In this document: positions 9,393 to 18,204 of the stretch, piece by piece
Layout of the letters: every line of letters begins with the position of its first letter
Position numbering within the stretch: the stretch's first letter is position 1
Source of the DNA: JAAYJR01 sp964563975
Lineage (GTDB): Bacteria; Bacteroidota; Bacteroidia; Bacteroidales; Prolixibacteraceae
Assembly (NCBI GenBank): GCA_964563975.1
Contig: CAZLZJ010000005.1
Coordinates: 1-64,000, forward strand
Length of the DNA stretch: 64,000 bases
Reading direction: 5' to 3'
Made by a program: the position numbers and the translations under genes
The notes under the pieces: generated by a model
The model's database searches: none
Seen by the model: the letters and a program-made list of their open reading frames with translations, nothing else
What the model was told of the DNA's origin: nothing

Positions 9393-10829
9393 GTGAAAGT
9401 TAACAGGAAAAATTTTTTAAAAATTGCAGGATTAGCTGCAGCAGGTATTGTTGTAAAAAGAGGTAAATCGGCAGAGAATAGTCCGTTTTCCGGCAATCAC
9501 ACTCAACAGTTCAATATGCATGGATATAGCGCACCACCTCTTGATAAGGTGAGGGTTGGCTTCGTTGGGGTCGGAAGCCGCGGCTCCGGAACAGTAATCA
9601 GGATGGCAAGCATAAAAGGGGTAGAGGTAAAAGCTTTATGTGATCTGGAGGCAGACAGGGTAAATAAAACCATAAAATTTTTAAAGGATGAGTTTAAAGG
9701 ACATGATCCTGTTGGTTATTCGGGTGATCCTTCTGCCTGGAAGAGGGTATGTGAACGTGATGACATTGACCTGATATATATTGCAGCACCATGGAAATTA
9801 CATGCTCCTGTAGCTGTTTATGCCATGGAAAATGGGAAGCATGTATATACCGAACTTCCTGTGGGTGTTACAGTGGAGGAGTGCTGGCAGGTAGTTGAGA
9901 CATCTGAAAAATATCGCAGGCACTGCTTTATGGGATGTGGATCATGTCACGACGGAATGGCTGCTGTTGTTTTAAATATGGCACGGCAAGGATTTTTCGG
10001 AGACCTTATTCATGGAGAAGGCCACTATATCCATGACAGGATATCTGACAATAAGACAAGGTGGATCAGGGAGAAAGATAATAATTACTGGTTTGGTTAC
10101 CGGCCCTGGCGGCTGCAGGAGAATGTCAATCGTAATGGAAACCTCTATACGGCTCACGGTTTAGGGCCTGTCTCTCAAATTATGGATATCAATTACGGCG
10201 ATAAGATGGATTATATGGTATCGATCTCAAGTGGCGATTTTTCCATGAAGAATAAGATGAGGGAGATGGCCGAGGCTGATGAATATTTCCGGCCTTATGT
10301 CGGACTTGATTTCAGGGGTAATATGAATACAACAATAATTCGCACTCACAGGGGAAGAACTATTATGCTACAGCACGATATCAGCTCTCCGAGGCCTGGT
10401 CATCGCTTTGAACTAATAAGCGGTAATAAGGGAATATACAGGGCTGAACCTGACCGAATAGCCACAAGCGATGCAGGCTGGTTAAAAGATGAGGAGTTTA
10501 ATGCACTGAAAGAGAGGTATACCCCGGCCATAACCAGGAAGTTTATGGAAAAACGCAAGCAGGCAGGTGCAATGCATGGCAGCAGAAGCTATGAAAGGGT
10601 AACTGCCAGCGACTGGAGGCTGATTGATTGTTTGAGAAACGGGCTGCCACTTGAAATGGATGTGTATGATGCAGCATTATGGAGTGTAATTACCCCTTTA
10701 AGTGAGTGGTCAGTGGCACGGCAGGGAATGACAGTTGATATTCCGGATTTTACAAATGGAGCCTGGCGAACCAATAAGAGAGGGATGGATATAGATATTA
10801 TCAAAGGCGGTAATACTGAACTGATGTGA
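9393..10829 (+). CDS. GH109-like NAD-dependent glycosidase (Gfo/Idh/MocA fold)
   Basis: This 478-residue protein has a Rossmann NAD site at about 53-75 (VRVGFVGVGSRGSG), then the EL-P-V region after GKHVYTE and the motif NLYTAHGLGPVSQIMDIN at 250-267. In GH109 alpha-N-acetylgalactosaminidases the Tyr and His of this motif (here Y252 and H255) are active-site residues. That family cleaves GalNAc or related sugars through NAD-assisted oxidation, elimination and reduction. The N-terminus KNFLKIAGLAAAGIVV resembles a Tat-type export signal with RK in place of RR. Translation must start at GTG 9393, because the upstream ATG at 9384 is out of frame and closes at once. Whether it is a true GH109 enzyme or a plain oxidoreductase relative is unproven. 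Confidence 0.85.
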   Translation: MKVNRKNFLKIAGLAAAGIVVKRGKSAENSPFSGNHTQQFNMHGYSAPPLDKVRVGFVGVGSRGSGTVIRMASIKGVEVKALCDLEADRVNKTIKFLKDEFKGHDPVGYSGDPSAWKRVCERDDIDLIYIAAPWKLHAPVAVYAMENGKHVYTELPVGVTVEECWQVVETSEKYRRHCFMGCGSCHDGMAAVVLNMARQGFFGDLIHGEGHYIHDRISDNKTRWIREKDNNYWFGYRPWRLQENVNRNGNLYTAHGLGPVSQIMDINYGDKMDYMVSISSGDFSMKNKMREMAEADEYFRPYVGLDFRGNMNTTIIRTHRGRTIMLQHDISSPRPGHRFELISGNKGIYRAEPDRIATSDAGWLKDEEFNALKERYTPAITRKFMEKRKQAGAMHGSRSYERVTASDWRLIDCLRNGLPLEMDVYDAALWSVITPLSEWSVARQGMTVDIPDFTNGAWRTNKRGMDIDIIKGGNTELM

Positions 10830-10886
10830 TCTTTAATCTATAATAGAAACAAAGTAAATACCAATAATAATTTTGAACTTTATAAA

Positions 10887-12260
10887 ATGACTAAAAGAAG
10901 GGAGTTTATTAAAAAAAGTATGATAGGAACTGCAGGTATAGCAATAGGGGGAATGGGCCTTAGTGCTAAATCTTATGGTTCAATAGTTGGTGCTAACGAG
11001 CGTATTAATGTTGCAATTGTTGGGATAAGGGGAAGAGGTGGAGCTCATATTTCAGGTTTTTGCAGATTGAAAGAGAGTCAGAATGTGGTAATTAAAACAC
11101 TTTGTGATGTTGACGAAGAGCTTTTTGCCGATAGAATCAAGTCTGTCAGAGAGAGTACGGGAGATACCCCCGGAGCTGAATGGGATATGCGTAGGGTAAT
11201 GGATGATAAAGATATCGATGCTCTTTCTTTTGCCACTCCAAATCATTGGCATGCATTGGGGACAATCCTGGCATGCCGGGCCGGAAAACATGTGTTAGTT
11301 GAAAAACCTGCCTCCCATAATGTTGCTGAAGGAAGAAAGATGATTGAAGCAGCCAGAAAATATAATGTAAGGGTGCAGGTGTGTTTTCAGAACAGATCAT
11401 CCAAAATGGTTATTGAGGCGATCAGGTTTCTTCATAATGGAGGCATAGGTGATGTATATATGGCAAGGGGATTATGTCTAAAGCCGCGCGATTCATTTGG
11501 TATTGCAAAAGATAGTAATCCGCCTGCCACATTGCATTATGATGAGTGGTTAGGCCCTGCCCCGTGGAAGCCCTATAATGAAAAAAAATTGCATTATAAC
11601 TGGCACTGGTTTTGGGATACAGGCAACGGAGATACCGGTAACCAGGGGCCTCATCAGTTTGACCTGGCAAGATGGGGGCTGAATAAAAATGAACATCCGG
11701 TATCTATAAGTTCAACGGGAGGTATTTTTGGCATTGATCCCAATGATTGTGCACAGGAAACTCCCAATACCCAGTCTTCTGTTTTTAAATATGCCGATGG
11801 CAAGATCATTGAATTTGAGACACGCGGAAGGTTTACCAATGCGGAAGCAAGCCTGGGACTTACAGTGGGTAATATTTTTTATGGCACTGAAGGGTACATG
11901 GAATTAGGAGGCGGGCACTGGAAGGCATTCAGACAAAGAGAAGCTGAGCCCTTTGCAGGAACAGCCGTTAAGCCGGCAGGAGGCCGGCAGGAGGCTCCCG
12001 ATACCGTTGGTGGTGTGCCTTCCGATCATTTTGGGAATTTTATTGAGGCTATACGGGCAGGTGATGACAGGCTTTTAAGATGTAATATTATTGACGGGCA
12101 CTATTCATCGGCGCTTCCACATCTGGCTAATATTTCTTACAGACTGGAACGCAGCCTGAAGTTTATGGGTGATTATGAAAAATTTGCTAATGACCCGGAG
12201 GCAGATAATATGCTGACAAGAAAATACAGGTATCCATATATTATGCCTGATGAAATTTAA
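10887..12260 (+). CDS. Gfo/Idh/MocA family oxidoreductase with Tat signal
   Basis: This 457-residue protein has a twin-arginine signal (KRREFIKKS, then a hydrophobic stretch to about residue 34), so it should be exported folded with its NAD(P) cofactor. The Rossmann site is INVAIVGIRGRGGAH at about 45-59. The family motif VEKPAS at about 135-140 carries the conserved Lys-Pro. The C-terminal half is the usual beta-sheet domain. It follows the GH109-like gene by 57 bases. The family oxidises sugar hydroxyls, and many exported Bacteroidota members sit in glycan loci; the substrate here is unknown. Two direct copies of an 11-base unit at 11972-11993 lie inside the coding region. Confidence 0.9.
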   Translation: MTKRREFIKKSMIGTAGIAIGGMGLSAKSYGSIVGANERINVAIVGIRGRGGAHISGFCRLKESQNVVIKTLCDVDEELFADRIKSVRESTGDTPGAEWDMRRVMDDKDIDALSFATPNHWHALGTILACRAGKHVLVEKPASHNVAEGRKMIEAARKYNVRVQVCFQNRSSKMVIEAIRFLHNGGIGDVYMARGLCLKPRDSFGIAKDSNPPATLHYDEWLGPAPWKPYNEKKLHYNWHWFWDTGNGDTGNQGPHQFDLARWGLNKNEHPVSISSTGGIFGIDPNDCAQETPNTQSSVFKYADGKIIEFETRGRFTNAEASLGLTVGNIFYGTEGYMELGGGHWKAFRQREAEPFAGTAVKPAGGRQEAPDTVGGVPSDHFGNFIEAIRAGDDRLLRCNIIDGHYSSALPHLANISYRLERSLKFMGDYEKFANDPEADNMLTRKYRYPYIMPDEI

Positions 12261-12290
12261 CATAATCAATTTAAATTAATAGAGTTAAAG

Positions 12291-13349
12291 ATGAAAAAAC
12301 AACCGGTTTATATTTTAATTGCAACAATATTGCTCACAGTAGCATGCAGTTCAGGCGTGGGCGATAAAAATTTCACAGTGGCTATTGTTGATCATAGCTC
12401 TGAAAATAAAATTGAGGTAAAGATTAACAATAAACTTTTCACATCACTTTTGTGGGCCGATAACATAACCAAACCTGTTCTTCATCCTGTTTGTGCTCCA
12501 TCCGGTACAGAAATTACCAGGGGTTTTCCTTTAAACGCGAAGTTGGGCGAACGTATCGATCATGCTCATCAGATTGGTAACTGGTTTACATACGGTGATG
12601 TTGAAGGTTTTGACTTTTGGGGTAACGGATCAAGAGGATTGGGAACATCTAATGAAAATGGAGGTTTTATAAAAAACCTGAAAATTGAAAAGATTTCCGG
12701 AGGTAAAGGGGAAGGGAAGTTAGTGACTTCAGCTGCATGGATATCTCCTTCAGGGGAAGAGTTGCTAAAAGAGAAGACTGTCTATTGTTTTATTGCTAAG
12801 CAGGAGGCCTGGATTATAGACAGGATTACTACCCTGACAGCCGGTGATAAAGAGATTTCAATGCCGGATACAAAAGAGGGTATGTTTGGATTGCGTGTTG
12901 CACGGCAACTTGAATTACCTGCCGGCGGTGATGTAACTGTTTATGGAGCCGGGGGGCAGCCGGTGAAGATTAAAGGAGCCGACGATATGAGTGTTACGGG
13001 TAATTACCTGAGTAGCGAAGGTATCACGGGCGAAAATGTTTGGGCAACACGGGCAAGGTGGATGGACCTTTATGGAACTATTGGTAATGAGAAAATTTCA
13101 ATTGCCATATGTGACCATCCGAAAAACCCCGGCTACCCAACTTACTGGCATGCCAGAGGATATGGGCTCTATTCTGCCAACCCGTTGGGATGGAACGATT
13201 TTACTTCAAAAAAAGAGCAATTTAATTTTAAAATCCAGGCAGGCCGGTCTGTTACTTTCCGGTATAGAACAATTATCAGTTCAGGTGCACACCTGAGTTC
13301 TGAACAGATAGATGCGCTTACTGACGAATTTGCCGGTTTGTATAAATAA
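12291..13349 (+). CDS. PmoA-like (DUF6807) lipoprotein
   Basis: This 352-residue protein has a lipoprotein signal (lipobox TVAC, Cys18). The mature part shows the pattern of the family annotated PmoA-like or DUF6807: TKPVLHPVCAPSGTEITRGF, then HAHQIGNWFTYGDVEGFDFW with several His and aromatic residues, and near the end HPKNPGYPTYWHARGYGL. The name comes from a distant resemblance to a methane monooxygenase subunit, but in Bacteroidota these proteins occur next to Gfo/Idh/MocA genes and glycan enzymes, and no monooxygenase role is implied. The gene closes the glycan locus, 30 bases behind the oxidoreductase. Function unknown. Confidence 0.82.
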   Translation: MKKQPVYILIATILLTVACSSGVGDKNFTVAIVDHSSENKIEVKINNKLFTSLLWADNITKPVLHPVCAPSGTEITRGFPLNAKLGERIDHAHQIGNWFTYGDVEGFDFWGNGSRGLGTSNENGGFIKNLKIEKISGGKGEGKLVTSAAWISPSGEELLKEKTVYCFIAKQEAWIIDRITTLTAGDKEISMPDTKEGMFGLRVARQLELPAGGDVTVYGAGGQPVKIKGADDMSVTGNYLSSEGITGENVWATRARWMDLYGTIGNEKISIAICDHPKNPGYPTYWHARGYGLYSANPLGWNDFTSKKEQFNFKIQAGRSVTFRYRTIISSGAHLSSEQIDALTDEFAGLYK

Positions 13350-13390
13350 CAGGCAATATATAAAGCCTGATATAAAAGAGCGCATTGCTC
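13350..13390 (+). terminator. Two short hairpins behind the glycan locus
   Basis: Directly after the stop at 13349, CAGGC (13350-13354) pairs with GCCTG (13365-13369) around ten bases. GAGC (13378-13381) pairs with GCTC (13387-13390) around five. Neither is followed by a T run. They fill the 60-base gap between the DUF6807 gene and the ABC exporter and may mark the end of one transcript, but the stems are short and chance is possible. Confidence 0.25.
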
Positions 13391-13409
13391 AATTAATAGA
13401 AAAGCAGCT

Positions 13410-15620
13410 ATGCCAAAATTTCCTCATTATTTGCAACCGGATGCAATGGATTGCGGTCCGGTTTGTCTTCGGATTGTGGCAAAATATTTTGGCAGGCACT
13501 ATAATATAGATACTTTAAGGGAGCTTACATGGAAAAGTCGTGAAGGAGTTTCCCTTCTTTCGATCAGCGACGCAGCTGAAAAGATAGGTTTCAGAACACA
13601 GGGAGTGAGGATCACTGCTGAAAAGCTGCAAAAGATACAACTGCCTGCAATAATACATTGGGCACAGAACCATTTTGTGGTTTTATATAAAATAAAACAA
13701 AAAAAAAGAAGAGGAAAAAAAGAGGCACTATATTATATTTCAGATCCGGGTCATGGATTACTAAAGTATTCTGACAAAGAGTTTATTCGAATGTGGGCAT
13801 CTTCGGAAATAGAAGGTGTACCTGCAGGGATTGCCCTTCTGATGGAACCTACATCCGATTTTTATATTGAGGAGGGTGAAAAAGTTGACAAAAAAGGATT
13901 TCAATATCTGTTTTCTTATTTAAGGCCATATAAGAAGCTGATTGTTCAGTTGTTAATTGGCTTCTTAACAGGAAGTGTATTGAGCCTTATTTTTCCTTTT
14001 CTTACTCAGGCAATTGTTGATATAGGGATTTCAACAAATAATCTTAGTTTTATTGTGCTGGTGTTAATCGCACAGTTAGTGCTCACTTTAAGTCATACGG
14101 CCGTTGACTTTATACGGAGCTGGATAATGCTCCATACAGGAACAAGAGTGAGTATCTCTTTGATTTCAGACTTCCTTATAAAATTAATGAAATTGCCTGT
14201 ACGCTATTTCGATACCAGGATGATTGGGGATATACGGCAACGAATAGACGATAACCAGAGGATCAGAAGCTTTCTGACAGGAAACCTTGTTAATATGTCG
14301 TTTGGTATCTTTATATTTATAATATACTCATTCCTGATGGCATACTATAACCGGGTTATCCTGGCAATATTTTATGCAGGCGCTGTTTTATATATATTGT
14401 GGATTTTGCTGTTTCTTAAAAAAAGGAAGGAGCTTGATTACAGACGGTTCAGGGCAGCATCAGACGATCAGGGTAATTTATACCAGCTGATAACAGGAAT
14501 TCAGGAGATTAAGCTAAATAATTGCGAGAAACAGAAGAGGTGGGAGTGGGAGAGGATTCAGGCCAGATTATTTAAGATTAATGTTAAAGGCTTGATGATT
14601 AATCAAAAGCAGCAGTCAGGATCAATTTTTATCAATCAGGTTACCAATATTCTGATATCATTTTTAGCTGCCAGAGAGGTGATTGATGGAAATATGACTT
14701 TAGGTATGATGGTAGCAATTCATTATATTTTAGGTCAGCTTAACAGTCCTGTGAATGAATTTGTCAGTTTTATACGTGCTGCACAGGATGCAGGGATAAG
14801 TTTGGAGAGGCTTGGCGAGATACACCGGCGCGAAGAGGAGGAGGGGCAAATGGAGGAAAAGATTCATGAGTTGCCACAAAATAGAAATATTACAATTACA
14901 AACCTCTCATTTTATTATGAAGGACCGCGTATGCCAAAGGTTTTGAACGGTATTAACCTGGCTATTCCGGAAAATAAGATAACTGCCATAGTAGGAGTCA
15001 GCGGCAGTGGAAAAACAACTTTGATAAAAATGCTTTTGGGTTTTTATCCGCCGTTTGAGGGAAAGATTGAGGTTGGAGGCATTGATCTTCAGCAATTCAG
15101 TATGGAGATGTGGCGCAGCAAATGCGGTGCGGTAATGCAGGATGGTTTTATTTTTTCAGATACCATACTTGGAAATATTACAGTTGCAGATCATTCTCCC
15201 GACAAACAAAAATTAAAAAAGGCCGTAAAAATTGCTAATATTGAAGAGTTTATCGAAGGGTTGCCTTTGAGATACAAAACAAAAATCGGACAAGATGGGA
15301 TGGGCCTCAGTCAGGGGCAGAAGCAGAGAATGCTGATTGCCCGTGCCGTCTATAAAAATCCTCACTATATATTATTTGATGAAGCAACTAATGCCCTTGA
15401 TGCAGGTAATGAAAAAGTAATAATGAATAATTTGTCAGAATTTTTTAAGGGACGTACAGTTTTGATTGTTGCTCACAGGCTTAGCACTGTAAAAAATGCT
15501 GATAATATTGTTGTGCTTGATAATGGTAATATTGCAGAGACAGGCACCCACCGGGAGCTTACCATAAAGAGGGGCATATACTATAACCTGATAAAAGATC
15601 AGCTTGAACTGGGTAATTAA
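13410..15620 (+). CDS. C39 peptidase-containing ABC exporter
   Basis: This 736-residue exporter cuts a leader peptide and pumps the product across the inner membrane. Residues 1-125 are a C39 cysteine peptidase with catalytic Cys15 (MDCGP), His88 (QNHFVV) and Asp112 (SDPGHG). About 165-470 is a six-helix ABC membrane domain. About 490-736 is the ATPase: Walker A GVSGSGKTT at 529-537, signature LSQGQ at 633-637, Walker B ILFDEA at 654-659 and the switch His in AHRLSTV. All key residues are present, so it should process substrates with a double-glycine type leader. An HlyD adaptor follows 22 bases later. No candidate precursor peptide lies beside it, nor any modification enzyme. Confidence 0.94.
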   Translation: MPKFPHYLQPDAMDCGPVCLRIVAKYFGRHYNIDTLRELTWKSREGVSLLSISDAAEKIGFRTQGVRITAEKLQKIQLPAIIHWAQNHFVVLYKIKQKKRRGKKEALYYISDPGHGLLKYSDKEFIRMWASSEIEGVPAGIALLMEPTSDFYIEEGEKVDKKGFQYLFSYLRPYKKLIVQLLIGFLTGSVLSLIFPFLTQAIVDIGISTNNLSFIVLVLIAQLVLTLSHTAVDFIRSWIMLHTGTRVSISLISDFLIKLMKLPVRYFDTRMIGDIRQRIDDNQRIRSFLTGNLVNMSFGIFIFIIYSFLMAYYNRVILAIFYAGAVLYILWILLFLKKRKELDYRRFRAASDDQGNLYQLITGIQEIKLNNCEKQKRWEWERIQARLFKINVKGLMINQKQQSGSIFINQVTNILISFLAAREVIDGNMTLGMMVAIHYILGQLNSPVNEFVSFIRAAQDAGISLERLGEIHRREEEEGQMEEKIHELPQNRNITITNLSFYYEGPRMPKVLNGINLAIPENKITAIVGVSGSGKTTLIKMLLGFYPPFEGKIEVGGIDLQQFSMEMWRSKCGAVMQDGFIFSDTILGNITVADHSPDKQKLKKAVKIANIEEFIEGLPLRYKTKIGQDGMGLSQGQKQRMLIARAVYKNPHYILFDEATNALDAGNEKVIMNNLSEFFKGRTVLIVAHRLSTVKNADNIVVLDNGNIAETGTHRELTIKRGIYYNLIKDQLELGN

Positions 15621-15642
15621 TTAAAATATGTTTTACTGATAT

Positions 15643-16956
15643 ATGCCTGAACGAAGAGATAATTATACAGAGGAGGTGCATGAAATATTAGGTGCTCCTC
15701 CGGCCTGGATTGTCCGTTGGGGTATGACTGTAATACTAATGGTTATAGCTGTTATTTTGGCAGGGACATGGTTTTATAAATATCCCGATTTAATTCTTTC
15801 ACGGATTACGATTCTTTCCGAAAATCCTCCTGTCAGGATAGTTGCCAGAGCAACCGGAAAGCTCGATGAGTTGTATGTAAAAAATAATCAAATAGTTTCT
15901 GCCGGCGAGGTTTTAGGTTATATTGAAAATAGTGCAAATTATTCGGATGCTTGCAGCCTTCTTATAAGATTGGATGAAATTTCAGATATCTTTCATCATA
16001 ATTTAAATTTAAGAAGTATTAAATTCAGGGAAAATTATATACTTGGACAGTATCAACCCTTTTTCTCCTCTTTTATTAGTCAGCTGAAAAATTATCAGGA
16101 TTTTTTGGACTTTAATCCTTATGACCAGCGCTCCGGGACATTGAAAAAGCAATTAGAGGATTATCGGTTGTTTTTTAAAAATTCGGAGGAGCAGACAGCA
16201 ATACTGAAACAGGATTATGAGCTTGCAGGGAGTCAGTTTTTTCGGGATTCGGTGCTGTATGTTCAAAAGATTATGACACCGTCTGATTATGAAATGTCAA
16301 AAGCCACCATGCTTAAGCAGAAGTTTACATACCACAATGCCGTGACGGGTTTGGCAGGAACAGAGATAATCATTAATAATCTTGAACAGCAGGTAAATGA
16401 GCAAAAAATTTTAAAAGCTGAGGCAGAGAACAGGCTGCTTGCAACTTTAAAAGAGAAATATGACAATTTGAAAAACCAGCTGATAGAGTGGGATCAATCC
16501 TTTATTTTGAAAACACCGGTACCGGGACAGGTAACATTCAATAATTTCTGGAGTGCAAATCAGTTTGTTACATCAGGCGATGTCGTGTTTACTATTGTTC
16601 CGGTTGAAAAACAGCAGATTGTGGGGCGGGCAATGGTTCCGATCAGGGGGGCAGGAAAAATAACGTCCGGACAAAAAGTTAATATTAAGTTGGATAATTT
16701 TCCTCATATGGAGTATGGTATTTTGCAGGGCAAAGTGGTAAATATCTCAAAAGTGCCTGTAACTAAAGAAGATGGTATATTTTATACTGTCGAGGTCGGG
16801 CTTGTTAACAATATGATAACAAACTATAATAAAGAGTTGCTGTTTAGTCAGGAGATGCAAGGTAGTGCAGAGATCATAACAAAAGATCGGCGGATGATAC
16901 AAAGGGTGTTAGATCCTTTGATTTCCCGATACCGGGAGAATATTTCGACACGATAA
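15643..16956 (+). CDS. HlyD-family periplasmic adaptor of the exporter
   Basis: This 437-residue protein has one N-terminal membrane helix at about 27-46 and a periplasmic part. A biotinyl-lipoyl half motif lies at about 63-92 (VRIVARATGKLDEL, NNQIVSAGEVLGYIE). A coiled-coil hairpin of about 200 residues follows, and then the second half motif with ILKTPVPGQVTF and GDVVFTIVPVE. It would connect the ABC exporter at 13410 to an outer-membrane TolC-type channel, which is not encoded in this window. The two genes certainly form a unit. It is the last gene before the ribosomal operon. Confidence 0.92.
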   Translation: MPERRDNYTEEVHEILGAPPAWIVRWGMTVILMVIAVILAGTWFYKYPDLILSRITILSENPPVRIVARATGKLDELYVKNNQIVSAGEVLGYIENSANYSDACSLLIRLDEISDIFHHNLNLRSIKFRENYILGQYQPFFSSFISQLKNYQDFLDFNPYDQRSGTLKKQLEDYRLFFKNSEEQTAILKQDYELAGSQFFRDSVLYVQKIMTPSDYEMSKATMLKQKFTYHNAVTGLAGTEIIINNLEQQVNEQKILKAEAENRLLATLKEKYDNLKNQLIEWDQSFILKTPVPGQVTFNNFWSANQFVTSGDVVFTIVPVEKQQIVGRAMVPIRGAGKITSGQKVNIKLDNFPHMEYGILQGKVVNISKVPVTKEDGIFYTVEVGLVNNMITNYNKELLFSQEMQGSAEIITKDRRMIQRVLDPLISRYRENISTR

Positions 16957-17022
16957 TTACTCTGAAATTCAGATTGTTTTATTAGAACTTTTTTAATTTT
17001 TTTCAAAAAAGACAAAAATTGG

Positions 17023-17052
17023 TTTGTTCTTTTCTGAAAATTAGTACTTTTG
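17023..17052 (+). promoter_or_regulatory. Promoter P1 of the rpsL-rplQ operon
   Basis: TTTG at 17023-17026 and TACTTTTG at 17045-17052 match the Bacteroidota -33 and -7 elements, 18 bases apart. The predicted start of transcription is near 17058, about 115 bases before rpsL and within the hairpin that follows. This is one of two nearly identical promoter modules; see 17099. Confidence 0.75.
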
Positions 17053-17053
17053 C

Positions 17054-17072
17054 GTGCCGTTTTTAAAGGCGT
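17054..17072 (+). promoter_or_regulatory. Hairpin H1 behind promoter P1
   Basis: GTGCC (17054-17058) pairs with GGCGT (17068-17072), five pairs including two G-T, around the loop GTTTTTAAA. It begins two bases after the -7 box. The same arrangement with a changed but still paired stem recurs behind P2, which argues that the pairing matters. It could act as DNA cruciform, as an initial-transcript structure or as a protein site. Confidence 0.45.
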
Positions 17073-17098
17073 CAAATGCTATTTGATAACAAAAAATA

Positions 17099-17128
17099 TT
17101 GTTTTTAATAAAATTTAACATACTTTTG
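17099..17128 (+). promoter_or_regulatory. Promoter P2 of the rpsL-rplQ operon
   Basis: TTG at 17099-17101 and TACTTTTG at 17121-17128, separated by 19 bases, fit the Bacteroidota promoter pattern. Transcription would start near 17134, giving a leader of about 40 bases to the rpsL ATG at 17173. The -7 box and the eleven bases after it repeat those of P1 with three changes. Confidence 0.72.
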
Positions 17129-17146
17129 CATTCCATTTTTGGAATG
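17129..17146 (+). promoter_or_regulatory. Hairpin H2 behind promoter P2
   Basis: CATTCCA (17129-17135) and TGGAATG (17140-17146) form a perfect seven-pair stem with loop TTTT, directly after the -7 box. Against H1 the stem differs at three pairs, and all three still pair (G-T to A-T, T-G to T-A, G-C to T-A). Its place across the predicted start point suggests a control element for ribosomal gene expression rather than a terminator. Confidence 0.55.
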
Positions 17147-17172
17147 ACATTTTAATAAAAAGACAGGTATTT

Positions 17173-17547
17173 ATGCCAACTATACAACAGTTAGTCAGAA
17201 AAGGAAGAAAAAGCAAGGTTGAAAAAAGCAAATCGCCTGCTTTAGACTCATGCCCGCAGCGTCGTGGCGTATGCGTACGTGTTTATACAACGACACCTAA
17301 AAAGCCTAATTCGGCAATGAGAAAAGTTGCAAGGGTAAGGCTGACCAACGGGAAAGAGGTAAATGCTTATATTCCCGGTGAAGGGCATAATTTGCAGGAG
17401 CACTCGATAGTGCTGGTGCGCGGAGGCAGGGTTAAAGATCTGCCGGGTGTAAGGTACCATTTGGTTCGTGGTGCACTGGATACAGCCGGCGTGGAGGGAA
17501 GGTCGCAGAGACGCTCTAAGTATGGGACAAAAAAACCTAAAAAATAG
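17173..17547 (+). CDS. rpsL: 30S ribosomal protein S12
   Basis: S12 (124 residues, normal length) shapes the decoding centre of the 30S subunit. The conserved [11 protein letters not shown] (41-51) and [13 protein letters not shown] (84-96) loops are intact. Lys43/Lys44 and Lys88 are all lysine, the unmutated state at the positions where streptomycin resistance arises. Asp89 is the usual methylthiolation site. It is the first gene of the ribosomal super-operon and follows tandem promoters. Unlike in many bacteria, rpoB-rpoC do not stand directly before it; an ABC exporter and its HlyD do. Confidence 0.99.
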   Translation: MPTIQQLVRKGRKSKVEKSKSPALDSCPQRRGVCVRVYTTTPKKPNSAMRKVARVRLTNGKEVNAYIPGEGHNLQEHSIVLVRGGRVKDLPGVRYHLVRGALDTAGVEGRSQRRSKYGTKKPKK

Positions 17548-17676
17548 CTGACAAAGGACAGATAATTTATTTGAAGTTGCAGTGGTTTGGTTGAGTAAGG
17601 TTATTATCCTGAAAAAAGAGATAGTAAAATACTGAAGACCGCCTCAGGGCAGCCAATTTAAATAACACTAATTGAA

Positions 17677-18153
17677 ATGAGAAAGACAAAACCGAAGAAG
17701 AGAATTTTACTCCCGGATCCTAAATACAACGATCTGTTGGTAGCAAGGTTCATTAATGATCTGATGAAAGATGGTAAAAAATCAGTAGCTTATTCTGTTT
17801 TTTATGATACATTGGATATTGTGGAAAAGAGGATTAAAGATACTGAACTGACACCTCTTGAGATATGGAAAAAAGCTCTTGAAAATATCACTCCGGCAGT
17901 GGAGGTTAAGAGCCGTAGGGTAGGCGGGGCCACTTTTCAGGTGCCTATGGAGATAAGGCAGGAGAGAAAAGTAGCCATCAGCATTAAAAATCTTATACTG
18001 TTTGCAAGTAAACGATCAGGCAAGTCTATGTCTGACAAGCTTGCTGCAGAAATAATCGCTGCATATAATGGAGAAGGCGGGGCATTTAAGAAGAAAGAAG
18101 ATACCCATCGCATGGCCGAAGCTAACAGGGCTTTTGCCCATTTCCGCTTTTAG
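17677..18153 (+). CDS. rpsG: 30S ribosomal protein S7
   Basis: S7 (158 residues) starts assembly of the 30S head and contacts the E-site tRNA. The N-terminal [18 protein letters not shown], the central [16 protein letters not shown] and the C-terminal [10 protein letters not shown] are family landmarks. It follows rpsL after a 129-base gap, the widest inside the str part of the operon. I see no promoter box or strong hairpin in that gap. The order rpsL-rpsG-fusA is the classical str order. Confidence 0.99.
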   Translation: MRKTKPKKRILLPDPKYNDLLVARFINDLMKDGKKSVAYSVFYDTLDIVEKRIKDTELTPLEIWKKALENITPAVEVKSRRVGGATFQVPMEIRQERKVAISIKNLILFASKRSGKSMSDKLAAEIIAAYNGEGGAFKKKEDTHRMAEANRAFAHFRF

Positions 18154-18204
18154 GATGAAGAGTAATGATATTGTGGCAATTGCAGACAAGGGAATATATA
18201 AATT

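Noticed and set aside
10868..10875. TAATTTTG, a -7-like box before the Gfo/Idh/MocA gene at 10887
   Set aside because: It would put the transcript start only about five bases before the ATG and has no -33 partner.
11972..11993. Two direct copies of an 11-base unit (GCCGGCAGGAG) inside the Gfo/Idh/MocA gene, a possible phase-variation site
   Set aside because: Only two copies are present and the frame is intact; two copies are too few to make switching likely.
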